DNA of 64,000 nucleotides, taken from the NCBI RefSeq assembly GCF_029633865.1, contig NC_079212.1:87532986-87596985 (forward strand), given 5' to 3'. Source of the DNA: Lampris incognitus. Its lineage: Eukaryota > Chordata > Actinopteri > Lampriformes > Lampridae. Positions within the stretch are counted from its first letter, which is position 1. Each line of letters begins with the position of its first letter. The position numbers and the translations under genes were made by a program. This document shows, in pieces, positions 19,941 through 31,177 of the stretch. Below the pieces are notes generated by a model. That model saw only the letters and a program-made list of their open reading frames with translations. It was not told the DNA's origin and ran no database searches.

Positions 19941-20215
19941 CTCGCTCCCGACGCCTCAGTCAACACCGACCCGCGCACCGACGTTTCACTTGGATCTTTC
20001 CAAAGTCCGGCTTAGACGACGCGGGATTTTCAAAGTCCGGCGTAGACAACGTTTTGATGACACTGGCCCGACAGGCGACACACGTCTGGTTTCGTCTAAT
20101 ATGATTTTCCTTGTTTTCTCTCCCCGGCCACTGCCTGATTGGTTGTGCCGTTGTCCCGCCCAATTGCTTCTTCGCCAGCGTGTTAGGGCGCCATTTTGGA
20201 TCCTGGCTCAGTGAC
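19941..20215 (-). promoter_or_regulatory. stat2: Candidate stat2 promoter and non-coding first exon
   Basis: A CpG-rich stretch with, on the minus strand, CCAAT (ATTGG at 20138-20142), a GC box (CCCGCC at 20155-20160) and no TATA box, followed by a consensus donor GAGCGAG/GTGAGT whose exon edge is 19941. The coding start at 13909 sits one base after an acceptor, so an upstream 5'UTR exon is required; this fits with a 6.0-kb intron 1. Two GAAAC half-sites (19983-19987, 20089-20093 on the complement) could be interferon-type elements but are weak. Inference from sequence only. Confidence 0.5.
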
Positions 20216-20746
20216 ATTAACGTCAGTCAAGCGCCGGAATGGTTTCAGGACGACGCACACGGTTTCCAACGAGGGGATTGTAAATAGCTGATTGGCTGTC
20301 CCCGTGCAAAAAAGCGCAAGCACTACTGGACGATTCACTTGACAATCTTCAGGAAAGGGGCGGGTATACCGAAATAGAAACTTATAGGACTTCTATCTGA
20401 AAATTTCCCAGAAATGACGTTGTGAAAGCGACGTCTCCGAAACAAGACAACGGAAATACGGTGTTTTCATTTGATGGCCGCCAGCCCGCCGCGATCTTTG
20501 TGGAATAAAACTCGGCGCCCATCTGTATTTTGCTCCGGTCGTTTAGAATATTCCAGAAGACAGGTGTAGTATGCTGGAGCGTTGTCAGACCCGGACCATC
20601 GAATTTAGCTCAGATACGTATTCCGAATTATAGTGATTTTCAAATATGCACATCAGTTTAATTTCAAATTGAGATTTTCGCATTTTAAAAGGTTAAAAAG
20701 GCTATGGAGATTATTGTTAAATTGTTATTATTCAGTTAAATAATAA
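20216..20746. other. Region upstream of the candidate stat2 promoter
   Basis: No coding sequence seen; moderately CpG-rich up to about 20600, then AT-rich. Confidence 0.4.
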
Positions 20747-20808
20747 TGTAGCGAATTCGGGAGGCAACCACAGGAACTGCCGCGGCCGAGACGCGAACTC
20801 GCTACAAT

Positions 20809-20856
<48 letters not shown>

Positions 20857-20869
20857 AATAATAATAACA
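20747..20869. repeat. Truncated tRNA-like TG...CA repeat plus (AAC)n microsatellite
   Basis: 20747-20805 matches the start of the 157-bp repeat found at 39318-39474 (TGTAGCGAATTCGG). It breaks off into about 60 bp of (CAA)n/(TAA)n. Confidence 0.7.
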
Positions 20870-21017
20870 ATGTAACGATCACGGATGAATATTGTGACGT
20901 GGTTAAATAATGGACTTCTTAGACACCCTTTCGGAGTTAACAAGTAAGCTTTTAATGACTGCAAGTCAAACAAGTCAGAAAAGACACAAGTTTGTATGGG
21001 TCTTCCCCCTTCCTCCC

Positions 21018-21282
21018 CCCTTCTTCGGGAAGCGCGTCCCCGCGCTTAAGCATATCAGCTCCTTCACGCCTCAGGGCGCATGCGCTTCCGATGGCCTTAC
21101 GGTCGCTCCATCCCGCTTCTGACACCAGTGTAGCGAATTCGGGGGGCAACGCAACCACACCTGCCGCGGCCGGGAAGCGAACCCGTATCGCCCGCACCGC
21201 AGGAGGCATCGCTAACCGCTAGACTAAAGGGTCAGACCCACCAGCCAGCGGCCAGCGTGTCTACTTATCCATCCACGTTACA
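21018..21282 (-). repeat. tRNA-like TG...CA repeat with adjoining internal segment
   Basis: 21129-21282 is a full unit (TGTAGCG ... GTTACA) preceded by the segment CTTCTTCGGGAAGCGCGTCC ... CTTCTGACACCAG that also links the paired units at 39 and 51 kb. On the minus strand it has A-box-like and B-box-like words (GGGTTCGCTTCCCGG). Confidence 0.8.
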
Positions 21283-21700
21283 ATATATATAGGCTCGGTA
21301 GTCCTTGGCTAACAGGTCGGACCCTTTAGTTGACTGGTTAACGCAGTCGCCCGCGGTGCTGAATACACGAGTTCCGTGATCGTTACAACAACAGCAACAA
21401 TAACAATAGTAATAATAATAATAATAATGTAATAAAAGCTGCAATCCTGAAGATTTATGGGCCAACTAATGGCCTTTTCGGGGGTAGGGGTGGGGTCCTA
21501 TTTTTTTACAAATCGATACAACTAATTTGATAGATGTGTTTCATATGTGTGTTCTTGTAGTTTTTGGATGTGTTTCGTGAAATGACGAATAAAGTGTTCC
21601 TGATTCCTAAAGTGTTCCTGGTTCCTGAAGTGTCCCTGATTCCTGAAGTGTTCCTGGTTCCATATGTCTATGAAACATCTCTTGTACTGATGACACCACT
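21283..21700. repeat. (AAC/AAT)n microsatellite and GTTCCTGATTCCT minisatellite
   Basis: 21385-21430 is (AAC)/(AAT). 21590-21660 carries about five imperfect copies of AAGTGTTCCTGATTCCTG, a 17-18-bp unit resembling LINE tail sequence. Confidence 0.6.
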
Positions 21701-22700
21701 ATAGTGGGGCTCATAACCAACAACGAGGAGACACACTACAGACAGGCGGTCCAACATCTGGTTGGGTGGTGTTCAGACAATAACCTGGTCCTGAACGCCA
21801 GTAAAACAAAGGAGATCGTTGTGGACTTTAGGAGATCCAGGATGACCACCCCACCCCCACTACACATAAACGGCGAAGAGGTGCATATTGTGGATAACGT
21901 CAAATTCCTGGGAATGCACATGACCAAAGAGCTCACATGGTCACTCCACACCTCCCACCTGGTGAAGAAAGCGCAGCAGAGGCTCTTCTTCCTCAGGAAA
22001 CTGAAAAAAGCCGGTCTCCCCTCTCAGCTGCTGGTCAACTTCTACAGAAGCGCCACAGAAAGCATCCTCTGTCAGTGTGTCCCAGTGTGGTGGGCCAGCT
22101 GCACAGCACAGAACGGGAAGGGCTTGGCCCGGGTGGTAAGGACAGCACAGAGGACTGTGGGAGCTGTGCTCCCGGACCTGGACGCGGTGTATGCTGGCCG
22201 CCTACAGAGGAAAGCCAGCAACATCAGCAAAGACGCAACAGACCCAGGTCTGTTCGTTCCCTTGTCATGGGGGAAAAGATACCGCACCATCAAAACCCGG
22301 ACTAACAGGCTGAGGAACAGCTTCTTCCCCAGAGCTGTAGCCTCCCCCCCCCCCCACACACACACACACACACACATACACACCTGCCTGTAGCTGCTGA
22401 GGACTAACTGCTACTAAAGCCGCTGCAATATGGACCATTTTATGTGCAGTAACCCCATGCACTACTATGAACTTTAAAAGCCGCTGCTGTCTTCTCCTGT
22501 CTCGTCATCATTTCTACTGCCTCACTTATTCATACTAAATGCTGTTTGTCCTTGTTTTTATTTTGTTTTTTGTTTTTTTTTTAAATCGCTTACCTTCTCT
22601 AGTGTTGCTGGTCTCAGAGTAACCCAACGAAATTTCGTTGTGTGTACACAATGACAATAATGTATCACATCTGAGCTGATCTGATCTGATCTTATTTTAC
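21700..22700 (+). mobile_element. CR1/L2/Rex1-group LINE 3' end
   Basis: An open stretch at 21704-22393 (about 229 aa) encodes the post-RT part of a LINE ORF2: NLVLNASKTKEIVVDFRRSR, VKFLGMHMTKELTWSLHTSH, KKAQQRLFFLRKLKKAGLP, RYRTIKTRTNRLRNSFFPRA. It lacks the catalytic RT core, so it is 5'-truncated. The 3' UTR to about 22690 has AACGAAATTTCGTTGTGTGT and a TCTGATC repeat tail. A (CA)n run sits at 22356-22380. Confidence 0.85.
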
Positions 22701-23084
22701 GTCGTTTCACCAAAGATTATTTGGTTTCATTTTCGATTTCGCTGTAGTCTCAGTCTTTTCCTGAAATATATAAATAGTTTTAGCCATTTAAATAGTTTAG
22801 TCATTTATTTTACCTTAGTTCTCGTCTTGTTTTAGTCAGTGGAACTTAATTTTAATTCTAGTCTAGTTTTAGTGACTGATGTTTTAGTCCAGATTTAATC
22901 AGTAGGCTTTATCTTGTCATTAGGCTGCTGTTTAACGCCAACTGTTACCATTATCAGTTGAATGGAGCTTAAATTTGAAATCTGCAACTTTTCTCCCTTA
23001 ATAGGTTGTCATTTTAGGCTAGCCATCTGGGGGAGGCAGGTTACACACTAACCAGCATCCTTGGTTTGAGACAGTCCTCCGCAT
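22701..23084. other. T-rich TTTTAGTC-containing stretch
   Basis: Several TTTTAGTC/GTTTTAGTNA words (22780-22900), a degenerate repeat typical of old fish repeats. No gene. Confidence 0.4.
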
Positions 23085-24210
23085 TACTCAGAACCTGCAA
23101 GTAAACCCACAAATGTCAACTGGCTCATCTTCCACCTGGGTTTCGTATTTAAAATCAAACCTGCACTGTTGTTCCTCCAGGCCTCCAGGCCTGTCAAAAA
23201 GAAATAAATGTCGTGGCTTTCATGATATAAAATGAATGAAGATGAATGGCTGCTCATCTGGTTGACTTGCATTCTTAAAATGGCGGTAAGAAAACACCTC
23301 AGCCATTTTATTGCAGCTACTGTGATGACGGTTTCCAGCTGTGACTGTGATTAATCCTACTCTGACAATTTTACTGGACACTATGGCACGTCCGCGTGGT
23401 GGTGAGGTGAATAAACAGGATTATCTTCGACCCCGTGTACACTTGGTTTTAAAATGCGTTTTTTTTGCGATCGGATCACAAGTGGACAGCGCTAAATACA
23501 AGCGTAAACAACCACCAAAAGGTTTTGTCAACCGGTTTCTCAAACCACTTGCCGAGGTGGTCTGGGACGCATTTGACGTTTTGTCGTGTAAACGCTAATG
23601 CGTCCTGGTGCGTCCCCGACAAGGACGCAACAGGAGATCTTCTTGTTCTTCTTCTGCTTCTTCTTCTCCCGAGTATGGAAATCTGATCACAAGTGGTCAG
23701 CAGGACGCGTTTGGAGACGCCCGGTAGACACAGGTGTAAACGGCGATGCGTCTCACTGTCCACTTGTGAGCCCATCGCCTAAAAACACATCCTAAAACCA
23801 AGTGTAAACAGGGTCATTTGGTCCCTGCAGTTTTCCTGCGCTGAGATCAGCAGTGAATGGTTTGCTGCCTTGTGAAATATGATCGACTTCTCGTTTACTT
23901 TCAACGCTCAGCCGAATACGTGATGTTTTGGTTTCGACCCCGTCGCTGCCCGGTCTGAGTGAACGGTAGATACGAGTCACGCCCGCTCGCGGGCAGCGAC
24001 GGAGAGCAGCGTTGGTCGAGCGAGCTAGAGGAATGAATGAAGAGAGGGAGCGGCGATAGCGACAACAAACGTTTTCCATTTTAGATGATCGGATTCATAT
24101 CAAAGTGTGTTCCATGCAGTGAGTCCCTGAAGAGGAAAAAAAAACCCAACAACAAAACAAAACAAAAAACAAATGTGCATTTAAGCTTTTGATAATTACA
24201 CATAGCCTAC
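23085..24210 (-). pseudogene. Decayed copy of stat2 coding exon 5, split by an insertion
   Basis: 23085-23185 matches intron 5 plus the 3' half of stat2 exon 5 (minus-strand EEQQCRFDFKYETQVED versus EEQQDEFDFKYKTHEME); 24093-24210 matches the exon's 5' half (MEHTLI) and intron 4. About 900 bp is inserted between. The donor GT is AT and the acceptor AG is AC, so it cannot splice as the parent does. Same strand as stat2, upstream of its presumed promoter. Confidence 0.75.
23432..23815. mobile_element. DNA-transposon MITE of about 384 bp
   Basis: Inverted ends GACCCCGTGTACACTTGGTT and AACCAAGTGTAAACAGGGTC. Subterminal GGATCACAAGTGGACAG / GATCACAAGTGGTCAG words repeat. Non-coding; no clear target duplication, so superfamily is open. 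Lies within the insertion that splits the exon-5 copy. Confidence 0.7.
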
Positions 24211-24531
24211 CATAAAGCCACAACGGCCAGTCTGGATAGTATGTCAGCACAGTGGTACGGTAGGTATCACTATGCTGTTCACATTTATCGGTTGGGTCGC
24301 ACCAACTGGTGCAGCGGTAAACACGTGTATTGGAAACAACTCCATCCGAACAAACTACTGAAACGTGATGCCTATGTGCTGATGCGTCTGTTGAACAAAC
24401 AATCAATATTACTGCACAACAGTGTTATGGTATAGTTTGATGAATTTTGTAACACATTAGACTGCCTGCATTAGCTTTGGTCCATAGATACACCTTTTAC
24501 AAGGCTGTGGACTGTTTACTGTTGAGGTAAC

Positions 24532-24880
24532 TGTCACGTATCAGGAAAGAACCCAAAAGCAGACTGGACAACCAGGTAAGGGAAGAATCAAGTCTTTATT
24601 GAAGTGACCGATCCCGGGGGTAGAGCAGGAGTTGGCTCAGTGGCAGGTAGGCAGGCAGGCAGAAGTCCATGAATGGCGATGTTCCAGCGAAGACTGGTCC
24701 ATAGTGGAGGCCTTTTAAGGGTGAAGGCGATTGCTTGATGGCCAGCTGGCATGCCGGGGTGAAGGGGGGGTAAGCAGGTGTCAGCTGGTGTAGCAGGTGT
24801 CAGCTGGTGTAGCAGGTGTCAGCTGGTGTAGCAGGTGTCAAGGGCGATCGCTTTGATGTCAAGGGCGAGAGGCTGTGACA
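24532..24880 (-). mobile_element. Solo LTR (349 bp) with 5-bp target duplication
   Basis: TGTCACG ... CTGTGACA, flanked by GTAAC on both sides (24527-24531, 24881-24885). AATAAAGACTTGATTC on the minus strand gives a poly(A) signal, so it reads minus. Contains a 19-bp tandem repeat (GCAGGTGTCAGCTGGTGTA, about 3.4 copies, 24774-24838). Confidence 0.88.
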
Positions 24881-25094
24881 GTAACGGCACACAAGCAACA
24901 ATGACCGCTACAGTTCTACTTCTCTCCAGTTCATACATCCACCTGGGAATCAAAGAAGGTGGAGTCAGTTCATCTGGGTACAATATTTACAGACAGATTC
25001 GTTTCATCACTCAACTCAACATCTTCAGGCTAAACTGACTGCAGGTATCCCCACCCCTTATAACAATACAGTACGATACAGTTGCCTACGACCA

Positions 25095-27050
25095 AAACCA
25101 TCGCCCAGTTTCATATGCAAATACGGTGTGACCACTAACTAGAGTTTCAATGGCCATGTGTACTATTAACAGAGGATTGGCGAATAGTTGCAATCACAGC
25201 ATTGTAAGATGGTGACAGTTGTACTCTTAGTCCCCCCCCCCCCGGTTCAGGGATGGTCATTCCCTCTTCACATAAATGGTCTCTTTGACTCCCCATTAAA
25301 ACCAGAGCTCCAAACCAGAGTTCCAAACCAAACCAGTTCCAAACCAGAGTTCCTCCCTATCAAGGATGTGCACATCCTCATCCCTGAAAGAGTGGTTATG
25401 GGCCTGCAGATGGTGTGGACTGTGGAGTCCTGGTCTGGCGTGTTAGATCTCCTGTGTTGTGCCATCCTCTTGGCCAGCATCTGTTTGGTTTCCCCAATGT
25501 ACAAGTCACGACAATCCTCCTGGCACTTAACAGTGTATACTATATTGCTCTGTTTGTGCCGGGGGACCTGATCCTTGGGGTGGACCATCTTCTGGCACAG
25601 CGTGTTTTTGGGGTATGAAAGCAACTGAGATGTGGTGTTTGGAAAATATGCATCTCAGCTTTTCAGACACTCCCACCACATACGGAATCACCACTGGTTT
25701 ACACTTAGACAGCTGTTGTCCTTCTCCTCTCTACTGATGCCGGTGCACTGTTTGGTTGTCTTCCTTGCTTTGACAAACACCCAGTTAGGACAACCACACT
25801 TAACCAGGGCCTGTTTAATGTGGGATTTCTCCTCTTCCCCGGCCACCGTGTCGATGGGCACGTTGTCAGCTCAGTGGTGCAGCGTCCTGATGACTCCTAG
25901 TTTGTGCTCCAGTAGATGATGAGAGTCAAACCTGAAGTATTGATCAGTATGTGTTGGTTTACAGTAAACATCAACGATCAAATGTCCCCCATCACAACTG
26001 CAATGTCACAGTGTAAGAAGGCTAACCTGTCATGTTCCACATCCTCCCTGGTGAACTTGATGTGGTGTCCACAGAGTTCATGTGGTCGGTGAAATGCGCT
26101 ACATCCTGAGATTGAATTTTAACCCAGGTGTCGTCCACAAATCTGAACCAATGGCTAGGTGGTGTCCCTGGATAGGACATCAGAGCCTCTTTTCCACTTC
26201 CTCCATGTACAAGTTGGCCACTACAGGTGAGACTGGGGAACCCATAGCACACCCATGCCTCTGCCTTTAGTACTGCCCCCTGTATGTGAAGTACGTGGAC
26301 TGAAGACAGTTTCAGGAGCAGACACCCTTGGTCAGTGTTAAGAGTGGTCCTATTGCTAAGGGTGGGGTCATTTTGTAATTTCATATGGACTACCTCCACT
26401 GCTTCATCAACAGGAAGGCACGTGAAGAGAGACTTAACATCATTGTTTCATCCCTCGCCATAATGGCCTTATCCACAAAATCCATAGTGTTATGAATGAG
26501 ATGTTCACTATTGCCTACCAACGGGTTGAGAATAGATGCAAGAAACTTAGAGATGTTATAGGTCACTGAGTTATTCATATAAACAATAGGCCGTATTGGA
26601 ACATCCTGTTTATGTATTTTAGGTAAACCATATAGACTAGGTGTAGCGCCCCCTGGGTATAATCTGTGGTACAACATTCTGTCAATAGCATTGTCCTCTT
26701 CTAACAGCTTCAGACAATCTATCACCTTTTTTCTTGTAACCACTGCCTGGATCTCGTTTGAGGGGCTCATAAGTATTTATGTCGCTAAGTAACGTCATAA
26801 CTTCCTCATGATAGTCTGTCTGGTTTAAAACAACAGTGCCTTTGTCCGCTGGAGAGTATTCCTCTCATTTCTACTGATGTTGGATGGTGGCCTTGAACTG
26901 GGGGGGGGGGAGTACATCTGTCACCATTTCACAATTTTACAATGCTGTGATTGCAACTATTCCCCAAACCTCTGTTAATAGTACACATGGCCTTTGAAAC
27001 TCTAGTTAGTGGTCACGCCCATATTTGCATATGAAACTATGGCGTCCGGA
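25095..27050 (-). mobile_element. Penelope-like retroelement between inverted repeats, broken
   Basis: Minus-strand pieces encode a Penelope-type reverse transcriptase (RLYPGGATPSLYGLPKIHK, PIRPIVYMNNSVTYNISKFL, WFRFVDDTWVKIQSQDV) and, at 25268-25624, a GIY-YIG-type endonuclease (SNIVYTVKCQEDCRDLYIGE, TKQMLAKRMAQHRR). Frameshifts split it. About 170-bp arms at 25095-25270 and 26880-27050 are inverted copies (both hold ACTAACTAGAGTTTCAA and GTGTACTATTAACAGAGG). Penelope elements are known for such repeats. Confidence 0.85.
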
Positions 27051-27296
27051 GTTTAGCTCCTCTGGTAGGGTCACCCAAGGTGGATAGGTTACGGGGGAGG
27101 TTCCAGATGAAGCACGATCCAACAAAGACCTCAACAGCGGAATCGGAGGGAGGCAACGATAGTGAGGGCGGATGAAGGCTGCAGCAGAGAGTGGTCCCCA
27201 ATTGTCTTGGTTCTCCATGCCATTAGACTCTAGCCACCCCCTACCAAGGACCGAGTGGTGGCTTCAGGCACATCAGCCTCTCCATGTAAAAAAAAC
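27051..27296. other. Unassigned spacer before the gypsy LTR
   Basis: No clear gene or repeat. Confidence 0.3.
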
Positions 27297-27379
27297 TGTC
27301 ACGCCCAGGCGTCCTCCCACAAGGACATCCACAAGAACCTAGAAGGAGGACAGTCATACTCGACCCCGAGTGGCCGCCA

Positions 27380-27460
<81 letters not shown>

Positions 27461-27887
27461 CTGCAGGCAGAGCAGAGGTCCACTACTTCCACCTCATCAG
27501 CCATAATCAACTCGCTCCTTATCAATCCAGCCTTACCAGATCCGCTTTGCCAGATCATAGTGCCTGCTCATCCTGCCTGCTCTGTCAGCCCTTGTCTCTG
27601 GTCTTCAGTTTGTCTCCGTGGAGCCCCGCTTGTCTTCCCACCTCCTTGGTCTTGGCCCCCTCCCCTGTGCATCTTCCCGGACTCTGTGTTCCCTTTCTGC
27701 GCCTCGATTCCCTCACTAGTCCTTTTCCACCTGGCTTCGCCCCAGCTAATCCCTCTCCTGCGGTCTCCACTGGAATCCCAGTTCCTTACCTGCTCCCAAC
27801 CCTGGCAATAAAAGCCATTGCTTTTATCTTACTCCTGTCTTTGAGTTATCTGTAAGCAAATTGGGTTCAGCCTCTGTCACGTTAACA
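27297..27887 (+). mobile_element. 5' LTR of a Sushi-like gypsy element
   Basis: Begins TGTCACGCCCAGGCG, ends GTCACGTTAACA; it is directly followed by GTACAATCTGGCCAGT and a gag start codon at 27904. Inside it a (TG)n microsatellite (27382-27460) has expanded. AATAAAAGCC at about 27808 is the poly(A) signal. Confidence 0.75.
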
Positions 27888-29215
27888 GTACAATCTGGCC
27901 AGTATGAACCCATCTAACACAGACAGGCTCCAGCAAGCACTCCCAAACCAGGTTTGCTACTTGAGCAGCATGATTAGACCCTAAAGACCACCACGGACTA
28001 AGTCAGAACCGTCACTCAGTCTCTCACAGATGTCCAAAACCAAATGGTCACCCAGAGCTCCCCAGAAGCCTCCAGTCCCCCGCCCCTGCCCCATGAGCTT
28101 TTTGTTCCCACTCCGGGGCAACCCCAGGGCTTGCAGAGCCTTCCTGATGCTGTGTTCTGTGGTTTTTGAACAACAGCCCCACTCCTACACCAGTGATTGT
28201 GCATGGTCAAGTGCTTTCCTGGGCAACAGCAATATGGGATAAGAAATCTGCTGCCTGTCCCTCGTATGGCAACTTCTCATTGGAAATGGAAGAACCATGT
28301 CTGTGGCAAAGACGCCATGAAAAGACCCCTGTCCCTTTGACAAGGCCACAGTGTGGCTGACATAGCTATTGAGTTCCGGACCCTCGCCACTGAAAGTGGC
28401 TGGAATGATGGATCTCTCCAGGGGGCATTTCCACACGCGCTCAACGAGGACATCAAGGATGAGCTGGTGTACCGACAGGAGCTCAGTGGGCTGGATGAGA
28501 TAATCGCATCAGCCATCCAGATCGACAACCGCCTTCAGGGGCGTTGGCGGGAGAAGACGTGTAAGCTTTCCACCTTTGTCCCATCTTCTGCCTCCTAACC
28601 TCATTCCTCTCCACTGATTGCCTCTGCTCCCCAGACTCTCCCTGACCTTGAAACCACGCAGCTGGGCCAAACTCGCCTCTCGTCGGAGGAACATCAGCAG
28701 CAGTTCAACACCCAGAGCTGCCTATACTGCGGCCTGGCCAGCCACTTCATAGCTGGATGTCCCATACGCCCAGCAAAAGAAATGGCTCAGCAGTAGCGGG
28801 ACAAATACTGCTGAGCTGGACCACTTGCTCATCTCCCACTCACCCCCAGCTGGACGCTACTTTGATGTGGCAGGGCCGCTGACAGCTCTCCTGGACTCGG
28901 CTGCCAACAAAAGTTTCTTGGATCAAGAGCTGGCCAAGCAGCTAGTGCTGAACACTGTTACCCTCAACCCACCACTGGAAGTCAATTCCCTAAATGTGTG
29001 CGTGACAAACTTGTGTAAGAAGTGGGGTTGTTGTGAAGCGTCTAGGGTGTTGGTGTGGTGTTCTGTGCCTGTCCCATCTCACTCTCAACCTTCACCGCTG
29101 GCAAGAAGAAATGCGGACAGGAGAGCCGAGTATGTAAGTCTCTCTCTTCCAGTACATAGCCTCTCCAACAGCAAGCCCTATGTAGCGCCTCCCCGTGGCG
29201 ACACACAGTAACTGG

Positions 29216-29665
29216 GTACACCTTGGACCTTGGCTGAACTACAAGGGACTCGGAGGAGGTCTGGCCCCTAGACGTGCGGTACACAGGCCCACCGGTGTGT
29301 GGATATTCCCTGATGCCCACGAACCAGCCCCCAGCTATGGGTTAAATAGTGCCACCTAGTGGATTACCCGGGAGAGGAATAGGCTACGGGAGTAAACCCA
29401 TACACAACATCAACGTCCACAGTGCTGTTGTTGTTTGTGTTTCTTGCCCCTTTGTATGTGTTCAAGTGGGAGAGTACTGCTGGCATCGTGTGTTGCTGCC
29501 GCTTCTCCCTCTCGTAGCCCCCCTTCCCATCCACCCCTGTATGTCTGTGTCATGTTTATCTGTTGTCTTGTTTCACCCCGTTTATTGTAAAGCAACTTTG
29601 AGTGTTAGAAATGCGCTATATAAGATTGATTTATTATTTTATTATTATTATTATTATTTAAATGG
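29216..29665 (+). repeat. Retroposon with GCGCTATATAAG...(TTA)n tail
   Basis: Ends AATGCGCTATATAAGATTGA followed by (TTA)n at 29636-29660, a common fish SINE/LINE 3' tail. Lies inside the gypsy remnant. Confidence 0.6.
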
Positions 29666-30483
29666 CCAACTCCTTGCCCGCATCACAGAAAAGACTGTTC
29701 CTGCCCTCTGTCTCTCCGGAAACCACCAGGAGAGAATTAGTTTCCACCTAATTGACAGCCCCCATGCTCCCCTGGTTCTCAGCGACCCTTGACTGAAACG
29801 TCACAGCCCTCAGATCGACTGGTTACCGGTAAGGCAATGTCATGGAGCTCATTTTGTCTTATCAGATGTTTACGCTCTGCTCTTGTCCCTGCTCATTCTG
29901 TTTCCCAGTCGCTTCCTGAGCCCCCAGTCCTCTCCACAGGTCCCTCTGTGTATCACCGTTTAGCCCCTGTTTTCAGCAAACACCATGTCATGTCCCTACC
30001 ACCCTATGACTGTGCCATCGACCTGCAACCCGCAGCACCTTTGTCCATCAGCCAGCTACACACCCTCTCCCAGCCAGAACAAGAGGCCATGGAGAGATGC
30101 ATCCAAGTCTCCCTGGCTGCACTCTAGCCTTCCTCCTCTCTGGTGGGTGCAGGTTTTTACTTTGTTGGTAAAAAAGATGGTTCACTCAGACCATGCATTG
30201 ACTTTCATGGGCTAAATAATATTACCATTAAGAACAAATATCTGTTGCCTCTATCTAGCTCTGCTTTTGCCCCCCTTCACAGAGCCAAGATATTGTCTAA
30301 GTTGGATGTCCACATTATCTACCACCTAGTTAGCATCAAAGAGGGGGATGAGAACATGTTTTCCAGGCCCCGGTGAATGATGTTTCTACAGACATGATTT
30401 GACCTTTTGTGTTTGTAGGTCTTTAAAAAGTTTTGTTGGTAAAGGTTCTTTAGAAGTAAGTAGTTACTTCTAAAGCAAGTAGT

Positions 30484-31015
30484 GTGGCGGACACTAGGGG
30501 CTGTGCCTCTCACCCAGCAGGGCTGTGAGCTGGGGGCGTGGTTTACGTTCCCGGGCTCTCTGGTGCAGGGTTGTCCCTGCTTCAGTTTGGTTTTGGAGCT
30601 GAGGAGTAAAGTTCAAACTCGCCTTCGTCTCCTGTGTGTGTTTTTTTTAATGATTATGGACTTTTGAGATAGAAACGTGAAACAAAAAGACCAAGATAAA
30701 AACAGCGAGGCAGCCCTTACATTTCCCTCATCCCACCGGTGGGATGTGAGCCTTTACCTGTGACAGGTTTACAGCCAGAACAATGTGGTGGATTTTAAAT
30801 CCATGCTGGGTTTTGTCCTTGATACTGTGGCAGGATGAGGAAAAACACAGGAGACGAAGGCGAGTTTGAACTTTATTCCTCAGCTCCAAAACCAAACTGA
30901 AACAGGAACAACCTTGCGCCAGAGAGCCCGGGAACGTAAACCACACCCCCAACGTAAACCACGCCCCCAGCTCACAGCCCTGCTGGGTGAGAGGCACAGC
31001 CCCTAGTGTCCGCCA
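30484..31015. mobile_element. TGTGGCGGAC...GTCCGCCACA palindrome, LTR-like arms
   Basis: Two arms of about 155 bp in inverted orientation (30484-30645 and 30855-31015, both with GGGCTGTGCCTCTCACCCAG and AACTCGCCTTCGTCTCCTG) around a 200-bp centre. Each arm starts TG / ends CA at the outer edge. Could be two LTRs in opposite orientation or a foldback element. Confidence 0.7.
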
Positions 31016-31177
31016 CAGAAGCTGACAGGATTTTAGTCAAAGTGTCAAGAGAGATAGTCTCAAAAGCTGTAATAACAGGGATTGTCAGTGACTCACTGTA
31101 TAGATATGGATTTGGTAAGACAGGATCTGCAGGAGTAGCTGGATGAAGGACTAATTTTGTGTATGATCTCGTCAACA
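31016..31177 (-). pseudogene. L2-type LINE fragment, duplicated block A
   Basis: About 160 bp nearly identical to 31951-32113 (GAGAGATAGTCTCAAAAGCTG ... GACAGGATCTGCAGGAGTAG), reading minus. Part of a local duplication. Confidence 0.7.

Noticed and set aside
27370..27460. Long open frames of alternating Cys-Val across the TG repeat (also at 40.6, 45.6 and 52.2 kb)
   Set aside because: Microsatellites translate without stops; there is no coding signal around them.
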